From Blautia hansenii DSM 20583 (GTDB lineage Bacteria; Bacillota; Clostridia; Lachnospirales; Lachnospiraceae), in assembly GCF_002222595.2 (NCBI RefSeq), contig NZ_CP022413.2, positions 1,752,001 to 1,816,000 of the forward strand: a stretch of DNA of 64,000 bases, in the 5' to 3' direction. The notes below the pieces were generated by a model. It made no database searches. It was not told the origin of the DNA and saw nothing but the letters and a program-made list of their open reading frames with translations. This document shows, one piece after another, positions 1-8,096 of this stretch. Positions within the stretch are counted from its first letter, which is position 1; each line of letters begins with the position of its first letter. The position numbers and the translations under genes are program-made.

Positions 1-33
1 GCCTAAAATTCCGACTCTTAATTTTTCACTCAT
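1..33 (-). CDS. asd: Start of probable aspartate-semialdehyde dehydrogenase (5' fragment)
   Basis: Only the first 11 codons lie in the window. They read MSEKLRVGILG, which fits the N-terminal Rossmann start of Asd-type dehydrogenases, where a glycine-rich loop follows VGILG. A strong GGAGG ribosome binding site sits about 8 bases upstream of the ATG at position 33. ArgC reductases begin similarly and cannot be excluded from so short a piece. An Asd would work after the aspartokinase encoded near 47 kb in the lysine/threonine/methionine pathway. The gene is transcribed away from argH into the neighbouring sequence. Confidence 0.5.
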   Translation of the reverse strand, partial: MSEKLRVGILG

Positions 34-62
34 CTGCTTATCTCCTCCGTTTCGTTTTATTT

Positions 63-90
63 AATATAGCAAATCCTGTCAAAATGTCAA
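63..90 (-). promoter_or_regulatory. Probable promoter of the asd-like gene
   Basis: On the minus strand there is TTGACA (85-90) and TATATT (63-68) with a 16-base spacer, about 30 bases upstream of the ATG at 33. The -35 box overlaps the argH stop codon, so the downstream gene probably has its own transcript even though it follows argH closely. Confidence 0.55.
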
Positions 91-1475
91 TGTTTTTCAC
101 AATCTTCCAGATATTTTTTCTGAATTTCCAGTACCTTTTTCATTGCCTCCGGTCCCGGAGCGCCAATGGTATTTCTGGTTTCCACACAGGTCTTCATGCT
201 GATTGCTTCATAAATATCCTGCTCAAATACCGGACTGATTTTCTGATATTCCTCTAACGGCATTTCATCAAGAGAAATCTGGTTTTTCACGCAGAATAAT
301 ACCAGCTCGCCTACAATGCTGTGAGCATCTCTAAACGGTACGCCTTTTTTTACAAGATAATCTGCCGCATCTGTGGCATTGGTAAATCCGTTTTTCGCAC
401 TCTTTTCCATGTTCTCTTTTTTCAATTCCATGGTTTCCAGCATACCGTTAAACAGGGCGATACAGCCTTTTACCGTATCCATTGCGTCAAATGCGAGCTC
501 TTTATCCTCCTGCATATCCTTATTATATGCCAGAGGAATTCCCTTCATAGTAGTAAGAAGAGACATCAGCGCCCCGTAGACACGACCTGTCTTTCCTCTT
601 ACCAGCTCTGCTATATCCGGATTTTTCTTCTGAGGCATAATACTGCTGCCTGTGCTGTATCCGTCATCAATTTCGATAAACTGATATTCGTTGGAATTCC
701 ACAAAATAATTTCTTCGCAGAAACGGCTCAGGTGCATCATAATCACAGATAAGTCTGATAAATATTCAATTAAATAATCTCTGTCTGCAACAGAGTCCAT
801 GCTGTTTAAGGTTGCTCCGTCAAAGCCCAGCAGCTCTGCCGTATATTCTCTGTCCAAAGGATACGTTGTTCCTGCCAAAGCTCCGCTGCCTAAAGGACAA
901 TAATTTAATCTCTTTTTCGTATCTGCCAGACGGCTTCTGTCTCTTTTGAACATTTCAAAATATGCGCCAAAGTGATGTGCCGCCGTAATCGGCTGCGCCT
1001 TCTGCAAGTGGGTAAATCCCGGCATATACGTATGTAAATTGTCTTCCATTAACTTCAAAAGTGTTTCCAACAGCTCTTTTAAGAGCATATCTGTCTCCTG
1101 AATTTCATCTCTGACATAAAGCTTCATATCTAATGCAACCTGATCGTTGCGGCTTCTTCCTGTATGAAGCTTCTTTCCCACATCACCTGTTCTTTTAATC
1201 AGATTTGCTTCTACAAAACTGTGAATATCCTCGTATTCCGGAGAAAATTCCAGCTTTTTCTCTTCAATGTCCTGAAGAATTTCTGTCAGTCCCTTGAGGA
1301 TTTCATCCTTTTCCTGCTCTGTTAAAATTCCCTGCTTTGCAAGCATTTTAACATGTGCCATGCTTCCCTGAATATCCTGCTTATAGAGCTTTTTGTCAAA
1401 ACCGAGGGAAGCATTGAAATTATAAACCAGCTGATCTGTTTCTTTCGTGAAACGTCCTCCCCATAATTGTGCCAT
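87..1475 (-). CDS. argH: Argininosuccinate lyase
   Basis: The 462-residue product has the usual length and the fumarase/aspartase superfamily signature GSSIMPQKKNPD that carries the catalytic serine loop. The N-terminus MAQLWGGRF is typical of ArgH, and the segment HTGRSRNDQVALD matches the conserved substrate-binding region. The enzyme splits argininosuccinate into arginine and fumarate, the last step of arginine synthesis, in the cytoplasm. No other arg gene is in view. It lies downstream of queH on the same strand with a 69-base gap, so co-transcription is possible but not shown. Confidence 0.97.
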   Translation of the reverse strand: MAQLWGGRFTKETDQLVYNFNASLGFDKKLYKQDIQGSMAHVKMLAKQGILTEQEKDEILKGLTEILQDIEEKKLEFSPEYEDIHSFVEANLIKRTGDVGKKLHTGRSRNDQVALDMKLYVRDEIQETDMLLKELLETLLKLMEDNLHTYMPGFTHLQKAQPITAAHHFGAYFEMFKRDRSRLADTKKRLNYCPLGSGALAGTTYPLDREYTAELLGFDGATLNSMDSVADRDYLIEYLSDLSVIMMHLSRFCEEIILWNSNEYQFIEIDDGYSTGSSIMPQKKNPDIAELVRGKTGRVYGALMSLLTTMKGIPLAYNKDMQEDKELAFDAMDTVKGCIALFNGMLETMELKKENMEKSAKNGFTNATDAADYLVKKGVPFRDAHSIVGELVLFCVKNQISLDEMPLEEYQKISPVFEQDIYEAISMKTCVETRNTIGAPGPEAMKKVLEIQKKYLEDCEKH

Positions 1476-1544
1476 AATTCTGTTCTCACTTCTTTCTCTT
1501 TATTGTAGCCAATGCTTTGAGCAGAATTTTATCACTTTATAGTA

Positions 1545-2183
1545 TTAAATGCAAGATTTTTTCTTTTGTTCTTCTCTTTCTTTTTTCGAAAATACACAAC
1601 CGCAATAATCTTGACGATATAATTGATATTCTTTTGACAATTCCGTAGAACGTTTATATCCGTTTTTCTTCTTAAAATCAGAGGGAAGGTGCTTAACATC
1701 ATAGATTTCTGCCAGCTCCTCCCCTATTTCATTTATTTTTTGTGCATTTTTTAACGGACTAATGGTCAGCGTTGTTGTGAAATAATCATACCCGCCTTCT
1801 GCTGCCAAACGTGCCGCTTCCTCCATACGCATACGGAAACACTGAAAGCATCGCTCTCCGCCCTCCGGCACGTCCTCCAGTCCCTTTGCCATTTTGAAAA
1901 AATCCTCCGGACAGTATTCCCCTTCTACAAACTTGGGCTTATGTACAAAAGGCATCTCTTCAATGAGACGCTTCATTTCTTCCGTTCTTTTTTCGTATTC
2001 CTCCTTTGGAGAAATATTCGGATTATAGAAAAAATCGGTTATTTCAAAATATTGAGAAAGATATTCTAATACATAGCTGCTGCAAGGTGCACAGCAGCTA
2101 TGTAGAAAGAGACTTGGAACTTTATTTTCCGCTTTATTTTTCTCAATAATCTTTTCCAGCTCTTTCTGATAATTTCTATTCAT
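1545..2183 (-). CDS. queH: Epoxyqueuosine reductase QueH
   Basis: The 212-residue protein has the QueH (DUF208) cysteine layout: an adjacent pair in SCCAPCSSY near residue 30, CFQCFRMRM in the middle and DYCGCVFS near the C-terminus. These bind an iron-sulfur cluster and a second metal. QueH reduces epoxyqueuosine to queuosine in tRNA, replacing the cobalamin-dependent QueG. An AAGGGA ribosome binding site precedes the ATG. It lies between ldhA and argH on the same strand. No other queuosine gene is in the window, so the organism probably completes salvage or synthesis elsewhere. Confidence 0.92.
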   Translation of the reverse strand: MNRNYQKELEKIIEKNKAENKVPSLFLHSCCAPCSSYVLEYLSQYFEITDFFYNPNISPKEEYEKRTEEMKRLIEEMPFVHKPKFVEGEYCPEDFFKMAKGLEDVPEGGERCFQCFRMRMEEAARLAAEGGYDYFTTTLTISPLKNAQKINEIGEELAEIYDVKHLPSDFKKKNGYKRSTELSKEYQLYRQDYCGCVFSKKEREEQKKKSCI

Positions 2184-2199
2184 TTCTATCCCTTCCGGC

Positions 2200-3189
2200 T
2201 TATTTTACCTCGTTTTCGTTTGTTTCGCCTTTTAAGAAAGTCATTGCATTATCAAGGGTTGTCTGAGAAATTGCAGTCAGCGCCTCTTCTGTGAAAAATC
2301 CCTGATGAGAAGTAATCATAACATTCGGGAAAGAAAGCAGTCTGGCTGTTGTAGAATGTTCCAAAATTTCATCAGAACGGTTCTCAAATACGTTCTTTGT
2401 TTCTTCTTCGTATACGTCAAGACCTACTCCAAAGAATTTTCTTGCACGAATTCCGTCAATCAAATCATTGGTTTTTACCAGTCCGCCTCTTGATGTATTT
2501 ACAAGGATAACACCGTCTTTCATTTTTGCAATAGTATCTTTGTTAATTAAATGATAAGTGCTGTCCATCAACGGGCAATGCAGAGAAATCAAATCACTCT
2601 GTGCCAGTAATTCATCTAAAGTTACATATTCTACAAAGTCTGCTAAATCCGGATTTTGGTATACGTCATAGGCAATAACCTTCATGCCAAATCCACGGCA
2701 GATTTTTGCCATAGCAGCGCCGATTTTACCTGTTCCCACGATACCTGCTGTTTTCTGATAGAAGTTAAAGCCCATGAGACCGCCAAGGCTGAAGTCGTTT
2801 TCTCTTACTTTTACATAAGCCTTATGAAGACGGCGGTTTACCTCCAGTGCAAGAGCCATAGCATGCTCTGCTACTGCTTCCGGTGAATATCCCGGCACAC
2901 GCATAACACGAATACCGTATTCTTTTGCTTTATCCATATCAACATTATTAAATCCTGCACAGCGCATTAAAATCAGCTTGACACCTGCTTCGTGAAGCAC
3001 GGTCATCGTTTCAGCGCCTACATCAGAGCTTACAAACGCACACACTGCATCATAGCCTTTTGCCAGAGGAGCTGTCTTTGGAGCAAGGTCTGTCTTTAAA
3101 TAATCCATTTCAATCTCAGGATAATTTGCAATCTGTTTTTCAAATGAGTCTTTGTCGTAGTTTTTTGTGTCAAAAAATAAAATTTTCAT
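2200..3189 (-). CDS. ldhA: D-lactate dehydrogenase (D-2-hydroxyacid dehydrogenase family)
   Basis: I start the protein at the ATG at 3189 because AGGAGG lies 7 bases upstream. The longer open frame to 3264 has no such site. The resulting 329 residues match the length of fermentative LdhA. The NAD-binding loop GTGKIG is near residue 152. It is followed by HCPLMDSTYHLIN, the catalytic-arginine segment NTSRGGLVKTND, GLDVYEEE with the active-site glutamate, and the catalytic histidine in TSHQGFF. It should reduce pyruvate to D-lactate with NADH as a fermentation outlet. Other 2-hydroxyacid dehydrogenases share the fold, but the C-terminal motifs favour D-lactate. Confidence 0.9.
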   Translation of the reverse strand: MKILFFDTKNYDKDSFEKQIANYPEIEMDYLKTDLAPKTAPLAKGYDAVCAFVSSDVGAETMTVLHEAGVKLILMRCAGFNNVDMDKAKEYGIRVMRVPGYSPEAVAEHAMALALEVNRRLHKAYVKVRENDFSLGGLMGFNFYQKTAGIVGTGKIGAAMAKICRGFGMKVIAYDVYQNPDLADFVEYVTLDELLAQSDLISLHCPLMDSTYHLINKDTIAKMKDGVILVNTSRGGLVKTNDLIDGIRARKFFGVGLDVYEEETKNVFENRSDEILEHSTTARLLSFPNVMITSHQGFFTEEALTAISQTTLDNAMTFLKGETNENEVK

Positions 3190-3284
3190 AGTCACAGTCC
3201 TCCTGTTAAATAATTCACAATCTTTTTTCTCCTTTAATATAATAAATTCTATGGTATTTGTCAAGTACCCTCTTAAATTCTTTT

Positions 3285-3989
3285 TTATAGATTATGTTTT
3301 TTCACTACCTGTTCTACAGTATGGTCAAATTTTTGTTTTCCATACCAGTATACCCCTCCAGCTAAGGGTAATAATATCAGAAATACCCAATTAGGAACCA
3401 TAATCTCCGAAAAAGGCAAAATATCCTCAAATACTATTTTAAACAGTATATTGGGGAAAATTATAACAGCAGCAGCCACTGCACTTAAAATCCAGCCAAT
3501 TTTTTTAACCAATACAAAGCGCCCAATAGTGTGCATCTGCCATAATGATAGAAGACAAGGCAAGAAGAAAACCCATAAAAAATCTGCCAGACTGAATATG
3601 CCAGTTCCCAAAAAATGTTTGAAATCCGTTGTTATTGCAAGAAAGAAAACCAGCGCGATTACAACCAGATAAGATTTTCCGATTTCTTGAATACAGTAAT
3701 AAATCTGGTCTTTTTTGCTCTCCTTTCTTCCTTCTGTAACCAGATTTTCTGTAAATTCTTTTACATCTCCCAGAGAATTTTCTAATCGCTCTCCATTTTT
3801 TTGTGCTTCTTCTGCTATACCGATTAAATCCTTTCGAATAATTTCTGTCTCCATCATTCCCACACCCTGATTTACAGCATAAGCAGTCACTTTGTCCAAA
3901 TACCTTTGGTCTTCTATTTCCAAATTCAAGGCTTTGGCATTATTTTCTTTTTTTAATTCTTTCCATACGTTTTTCTTCATATTTGCCAC
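3285..3989 (-). CDS. PadR-linked membrane protein of unknown function
   Basis: The 234-residue protein begins with a soluble, charged helical part (about 1-95) that resembles the N-terminus of DUF1700/DUF1048-type proteins often paired with PadR repressors. Four hydrophobic segments follow (about 107-125, 130-147, 162-180, 197-215). The start is taken as GTG at 3989, placed 6 bases after AAGGA. An in-frame ATG three codons later is the alternative. It lies 9 bases after the PadR gene and is almost certainly expressed with it under the same operators. Function is unknown; envelope-stress or transporter-modulating roles have been suggested for similar pairs. Confidence 0.75.
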   Translation of the reverse strand: MANMKKNVWKELKKENNAKALNLEIEDQRYLDKVTAYAVNQGVGMMETEIIRKDLIGIAEEAQKNGERLENSLGDVKEFTENLVTEGRKESKKDQIYYCIQEIGKSYLVVIALVFFLAITTDFKHFLGTGIFSLADFLWVFFLPCLLSLWQMHTIGRFVLVKKIGWILSAVAAAVIIFPNILFKIVFEDILPFSEIMVPNWVFLILLPLAGGVYWYGKQKFDHTVEQVVKKHNL

Positions 3990-3998
3990 CCCATTTCC

Positions 3999-4319
3999 TT
4001 ATAATTTCAATATAGCCTCCACCGTATCTGATACACTTCGCCAACAAATTTCAAACTCATTTAATTGTTCCTGTCCTTCTCGTGTAAGAGAATAATATTT
4101 CCTGCTCGGTCCCAAGGGAGAAGGGCGGAATTGTGAGGAAATCATATTTTTCTTCTCTAAGCGCACCAGAATCGGATAAATGGTTCCTTCTTTCATATCC
4201 TCAAATCCAAAATCCTGAAGTTTCGTAACAATCTCATATCCGTACGTTGTCTCTACACTGATGATTTTCAAAATGCAGCCTTCCAATGTCCCCCTCATCA
4301 TTTGAGATTTGTCATACAT
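3999..4319 (-). CDS. PadR-family transcriptional repressor
   Basis: The 106-residue protein is a typical short PadR winged helix: RGTLEGCILKII in helix 1, TYGYEIVTKL, then EGTIYPILVRLEKK as the recognition region, and SRKYYSLTREGQEQL in the wing. I choose the ATG at 4319, preceded by GGTGG, over the upstream GTG codons. It is the first gene of a two-gene operon with a membrane protein. Its promoter carries two copies of a TACYACATAGTA element, one between the -35 and -10 boxes and one just downstream, so autorepression is likely. The ligand is unknown. Confidence 0.9.
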   Translation of the reverse strand: MYDKSQMMRGTLEGCILKIISVETTYGYEIVTKLQDFGFEDMKEGTIYPILVRLEKKNMISSQFRPSPLGPSRKYYSLTREGQEQLNEFEICWRSVSDTVEAILKL

Positions 4320-4358
4320 AATTTCCACCACCTGTCTTTCCTCACTATCACTACTATA

Positions 4359-4411
4359 TACTACATAGTACCTTCTTAACTATATTGTACCACATAGTAG
4401 TCCTTTGTCAA
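4359..4411 (-). promoter_or_regulatory. PadR operon promoter with two operator repeats
   Basis: On the minus strand, TTGACA (4406-4411) and TACAAT (4384-4389) are separated by 16 bases. The element TACCACATAGTA (plus strand 4388-4399) lies in the spacer and overlaps the -10 box. The element TACTACATAGTA (4359-4370) lies 29 bases away, downstream of the -10. The second copy is a perfect inverted repeat TACTA/TAGTA around a two-base centre. This arrangement is what an autorepressing PadR dimer would need. Confidence 0.7.
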
Positions 4412-4420
4412 TTCCTTTCT

Positions 4421-4462
4421 CTGTCAAAAAACGTATTCTTTTCATATAATACTATATGAAAA
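4421..4462 (+). promoter_or_regulatory. Promoter of the ABC transporter pair with a palindrome over the -10 box
   Basis: CTGTCA (4421-4426) and TATAAT (4445-4450) are 18 bases apart. A perfect 10-base inverted repeat, TTTTCATATA (4439-4448) and TATATGAAAA (4453-4462), covers the -10 box with a four-base centre. A palindrome in this place is a probable repressor operator. It differs from the PadR repeats just upstream, so a different regulator is likely. Confidence 0.55.
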
Positions 4463-4483
4463 ATTCAAGAAAGGAGCTTCACT

Positions 4484-5254
4484 ATGAGTTTGCCTCTTCT
4501 TCAAGTAAAAGATATAAGTTATACCTACCATACGAAAGCCGGTGAAACTCCGGCTCTTTCTCATATATCTTTTTCTGTATTTCCAGGAGAATTTATAGCT
4601 ATTGTAGGACCTTCCGGATGTGGCAAATCCACATTTTTAGATATGCTTTGCGGTCTCTTAAAACCCGCCGCAGGAGAACTCCTCTTAAACGGAACTCCTT
4701 TATCCATGTCCAATACCAATATCGGTTATATGCTGCAAAAAGACCATTTATTTGAATGGCGCACCATTTACAGCAATATGCTGCTGGGACTGGAAATTCA
4801 AGGGAGAGTTACTCCGGAAACAAAAAAACACGTTGAAAATCTTCTGGAGAACTACGGGTTGTACAAATTCAGAAATTCCAGACCTTCTCAATTATCTGGT
4901 GGAATGAGACAAAGAGCAGCTCTTATTCGCACATTAGCCTTAGAACCCGATTTACTTCTGTTAGATGAACCTTTCTCTGCCCTAGATTACCAAACTCGTC
5001 TTTCTGTTGGAGACGATATCGGAACTATTATCCGTCAGGAAGGAAAAACTGCTATTCTTGTAACACATGACATTGCAGAAGCTGTGAGTATGGCAGATCG
5101 AGTAATTATCTTCAGCAATCGTCCAGCTTTTGTCCAAAAAATTATAAATATCAAATTTTCTATGGAAGAACGCACGCCTATGGCATCCAGAAATGCTCCG
5201 GAATTTAAAACCTATTTCAATGAAATCTGGAAGGAGTTGAATGTTCATGGCTGA
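4484..5254 (+). CDS. ABC transporter ATP-binding protein (nitrate/sulfonate/taurine type)
   Basis: The 256-residue ATPase has Walker A GPSGCGKST near residue 43, the signature LSGGMRQRAAL, Walker B LLLLDEPFSALD and the switch histidine in VTHDIAEAVSMADR. The sequence MLQKDHLFEW at the Q-loop and the overall length match the SsuB/TauB/ThiZ group. It powers the permease encoded next, with which it overlaps by 14 bases. No substrate-binding protein gene is adjacent, so the substrate cannot be named; sulfonates, nitrate-like anions or thiamine precursors are the family's usual cargo. An AAGGAG site precedes the ATG. Confidence 0.88.
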   Translation: MSLPLLQVKDISYTYHTKAGETPALSHISFSVFPGEFIAIVGPSGCGKSTFLDMLCGLLKPAAGELLLNGTPLSMSNTNIGYMLQKDHLFEWRTIYSNMLLGLEIQGRVTPETKKHVENLLENYGLYKFRNSRPSQLSGGMRQRAALIRTLALEPDLLLLDEPFSALDYQTRLSVGDDIGTIIRQEGKTAILVTHDIAEAVSMADRVIIFSNRPAFVQKIINIKFSMEERTPMASRNAPEFKTYFNEIWKELNVHG

Positions 5255-6056
5255 TTTACATTCTGTATCTGCTGAACAGAAACGCTATTTACAAATTCAA
5301 AAGCGCAATGTACGCCTCATTCAATGTTTCCGTATTCTCTTACTAATTCTTTTTCTGGGATTATGGGAAATAACTGCCCGACTGGGCATCATAGACTCTT
5401 TTATCTATTCCAGTCCTTCACAGATTTTAGATACTATGTTTAAAATGATTTCAGATGGAAGCCTGACAAAACACATTTCCGTCACACTCACAGAAACTTT
5501 AATAAGCTTTGCACTGGTTACTTTACTCGGTATCCTCTGTGCTGTAATTCTTTGGATTTTCCCCAGAGTTTCCAGTATCTTAGAGCCCTATTTAGTAGTA
5601 TTAAACAGTTTACCAAAATCTGCTCTGGCTCCTCTGCTTATTGTGTGGCTGGGCAGTAATATGAAAACAATTATTATTGCCGGTATTTCTGTGGCTATTT
5701 TTGGTGCTGTTTTAAATTTATATACAGGATTTTGTGAAATCGATTCTGATAAATTAAAACTAATTCAAACTCTGGGAGGCAATAAAAAAGACGCTCTTAT
5801 CAAAGTTATTCTGCCAGCTTCTATTCCTTTAATTCTCAGTGTCATGAAGGTCAATATCGGACTTTCCTTGATTGGAATTGTAATAGGAGAAATGATTGGA
5901 AGTAAGCAGGGACTGGGGTATTTGATTATTTATTCCAGCCAGGTATTCCAGCTTACTACCATGATTATGGCAATTGTTATTCTATGTGTTATTGCTATTC
6001 TTTTGTATGGTTTTATTTCTCTTTTGGAAAAATATTATTTAAGAAAATATCAGTAA
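5241..6056 (+). CDS. ABC transporter permease (SsuC/TauC-like)
   Basis: The 271-residue membrane protein has about six hydrophobic segments and the conserved loop of this class around NSLPKSALAPLLIVWLG. An EAA-like segment, KLKLIQTLGGNKKDALIKV, contacts the ATPase. It forms the membrane channel for the ATPase encoded upstream. AAGGAG at 5231-5236 could serve the ATG at 5241 (4 bases away) or the one at 5247 (10 bases), so the first two residues are uncertain. A perfect hairpin follows the stop codon, which shows that the operon ends here without a binding-protein gene. Confidence 0.87.
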   Translation: MFMADLHSVSAEQKRYLQIQKRNVRLIQCFRILLLILFLGLWEITARLGIIDSFIYSSPSQILDTMFKMISDGSLTKHISVTLTETLISFALVTLLGILCAVILWIFPRVSSILEPYLVVLNSLPKSALAPLLIVWLGSNMKTIIIAGISVAIFGAVLNLYTGFCEIDSDKLKLIQTLGGNKKDALIKVILPASIPLILSVMKVNIGLSLIGIVIGEMIGSKQGLGYLIIYSSQVFQLTTMIMAIVILCVIAILLYGFISLLEKYYLRKYQ

Positions 6057-6060
6057 TAGT

Positions 6061-6096
6061 AAAAGGGAGAAAACTCAAAATGATTTTCTCCCTTTT
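6061..6096. terminator. Bidirectional terminator hairpin
   Basis: AAAAGGGAGAAAA (6061-6073) pairs perfectly with TTTTCTCCCTTTT (6084-6096) around a 10-base loop. The A/T flanks give a U-tract in both directions. It separates the plus-strand ABC pair from the converging minus-strand gene that ends at 6133. Confidence 0.85.
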
Positions 6097-6132
6097 ATGA
6101 CTATTTTTTAAATTGATGTTTCTTCAGTTGTT

Positions 6133-7062
6133 TTAAATCTCAATGTTATTTAATTCTTCATTTTTCTCTGTTTCTTCATGCTTATGTCCTACGGTTCCGG
6201 CTACTGCGTATAAGTGGAATTTCGGTTCATAATAATATTCTTTTACCAGAGAAAAATCTTCTATTTGCCCCGTACTCTCTACATGTAAAAGAGGTGCGGT
6301 ACAATCCATTACATAATCACCAATCTGAATATGTTCCTCATCGTAGGGTTTGATAGGCAAATCCTGATGAATTAAATCAAGTATCTTTTCTTCAATTTCT
6401 GCCAAATCAAAAGACGGTTTCTCTGTATAATTCAACATAAACCCATGTTTAATATCAGAACGGATACATTTAGGCCGATCAATATCTTTTACGCAATACC
6501 CAAACAACTCTTCTGCGCTATGTGTCATTTTTCGATAAATTAAAGAGTCAAAAACAACATTTGCAATATTGTCCGGCAATGGTCCGAAAAGAGAAGGTCT
6601 TGTAACAATCACTTCCTCTCCAATTCCAATCAGCAAATCTGCATTTCTTTTCAAAACTGGATATAAAATTTCGAAGTGCTCTACAATTACTCTTTTATTC
6701 ATCCCTATTACATTGTGTACTGCCTTTGCAATTTCCTCAAGAGAAACATATTTTCTGGCACTGCGCACATCTACATGGAACGTTCTCGGCGTATAAAAAC
6801 CCACATCTTCCGCATTAAGCAAGGGCATATTTAAAATATCAAATTCATCATCTGACTCCACCATCTGAATTCCCGGAAACATTCCTTTAATCAACATACT
6901 CTTACCTGAATCTTTTGCCCCAATAATCCCTATAATCTTATCAAAAGGATTTAAGTACATCTGGGTAATTTTTCTTCCCAGTTCCATAACTCTGCGGTTT
7001 CCACGAGGAGCAAAAAAGAAATTATAAAGATTACATTCATGTCGAACATTATTATAAATCAT
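6133..7062 (-). CDS. P-loop protein of unknown function (resembles 'alanyl-tRNA synthetase second additional domain' proteins)
   Basis: The start is placed at the ATG at 7062, with GGAGGG 7 bases upstream; a TTG further up is less likely. The 309-residue protein has a Walker A motif GAKDSGKSML near residue 53 and an early segment ECNLYNFFFAPRGNRRV. I recognise this as similar to clostridial proteins named after an additional domain of alanyl-tRNA synthetase, a label that is not functional evidence. A motif VIVEHFEILYPVL could act as Walker B. The C-terminus is rich in Glu, His and Asn. It stands alone between a terminator and the PfkB kinase. ATP- or GTP-dependent metal or tRNA roles are open. 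Confidence 0.75.
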   Translation of the reverse strand: MIYNNVRHECNLYNFFFAPRGNRRVMELGRKITQMYLNPFDKIIGIIGAKDSGKSMLIKGMFPGIQMVESDDEFDILNMPLLNAEDVGFYTPRTFHVDVRSARKYVSLEEIAKAVHNVIGMNKRVIVEHFEILYPVLKRNADLLIGIGEEVIVTRPSLFGPLPDNIANVVFDSLIYRKMTHSAEELFGYCVKDIDRPKCIRSDIKHGFMLNYTEKPSFDLAEIEEKILDLIHQDLPIKPYDEEHIQIGDYVMDCTAPLLHVESTGQIEDFSLVKEYYYEPKFHLYAVAGTVGHKHEETEKNEELNNIEI

Positions 7063-7181
7063 GCGACACCCTCCTTCCAATACCAACTTACTGTTATTGT
7101 AACATAATTTGTTTCTCTATACAAACACTAAGCTTTCAAAGAAAGAATTTTATACCACGTCTGGCTATTTGTAATGATTTA

Positions 7182-8090
7182 TTATTTTTCTAATCGTTCA
7201 TAAATTCTCTGAATTTCTTCCTTGGTAGCCAGTAGATGGGAAAATGCACTGGCACTTCCTGCTGCAACTCCCATACGGAACGCATGGGAATAAGACTGTC
7301 TTTCCATCCATCCGGCAATAAAACCGGCTACCATAGAGTCACCTGCTCCTACAGCATTCACTAATGTTCCTTTCGGTGCTGGCTGCATAAATACTTCTCC
7401 GTTTTCTGCTACAAGAACGGCGCCTTCCCCAGCCATAGATACCAGAACATTTCTGGCTCCTTTTTCCTGAAGTTTTTTTGCATAAGGAATTACAGACTCT
7501 CTGGTCTTTAATTCCACATCAAAGATTTCCCCAAGTTCATGATTATTAGGTTTAATTAAAAACGGTTCATATTCTAACACATATAAAAGCAAATCTTTTG
7601 TAGCGTCCACAACAAAAAGAATTCCTTTACCCTGAAGTTCTGCTAAAATATCTCTGTAAATAGAATTTGGAAGACTCTCCGGTATGCTTCCTGCCAGAAC
7701 CAGAACATCCCCTTCCTCTAAATGTTTGAGTTTTTCCATCAATTTTTCTGCTTCTTCCTTTTGAATTACAGGACCTATTCCATTAATCTCTGTTCCGTCA
7801 TAATCTTTCAATTTCACATTAATTCTGGAAAATCCTGTTTTTGTCCTGATAAAATCACATTGAAATCCAATTTCTCTTACCATACGCTCAATTTCCTGTC
7901 CGGTAAATCCTGCCGTAAATCCCAATGCTGTATTATCTATCCCCAAATTTTGAAGTACTGTGGAAACATTAATTCCTTTCCCTCCCGGAAGCATTTGTTC
8001 TTCTTTGGTTCGATTAGTCGTTCCCATCTGAAATCCCTGTAAAGAAATAATATAATCCAGAGAAGGATTAAAAGTAACTGTATAAACCAT
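7182..8090 (-). CDS. PfkB-family sugar kinase, probable 1-phosphofructokinase or tagatose-6-phosphate kinase
   Basis: The 302-residue protein begins MVYTVTFNPSLDY, the hallmark of the FruK/LacC branch. It has the substrate loop LPGGKGINVS near residue 33 and the ATP/anion-hole motif VNAVGAGDSMVAGF with the catalytic aspartate near residue 250. This branch phosphorylates fructose-1-phosphate or tagatose-6-phosphate to the bisphosphate. No PTS gene or FruR regulator is nearby, so the exact sugar is uncertain. It starts 6 bases after the MATE transporter gene, with an AGGAGGT site, and is probably co-transcribed with it, an odd partnership. Confidence 0.88.
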   Translation of the reverse strand: MVYTVTFNPSLDYIISLQGFQMGTTNRTKEEQMLPGGKGINVSTVLQNLGIDNTALGFTAGFTGQEIERMVREIGFQCDFIRTKTGFSRINVKLKDYDGTEINGIGPVIQKEEAEKLMEKLKHLEEGDVLVLAGSIPESLPNSIYRDILAELQGKGILFVVDATKDLLLYVLEYEPFLIKPNNHELGEIFDVELKTRESVIPYAKKLQEKGARNVLVSMAGEGAVLVAENGEVFMQPAPKGTLVNAVGAGDSMVAGFIAGWMERQSYSHAFRMGVAAGSASAFSHLLATKEEIQRIYERLEK

Positions 8091-8096
8091 CTTTTC

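Noticed and set aside
321..752. Open frame of 143 codons on the plus strand opposite argH
   Set aside because: It lies fully antisense to a clear argH, has no ribosome site and no family resemblance.
3190..3264. N-terminal extension of the D-lactate dehydrogenase
   Set aside because: The ATG at 3189 has AGGAGG at the right distance and gives the family's usual length and N-terminus.
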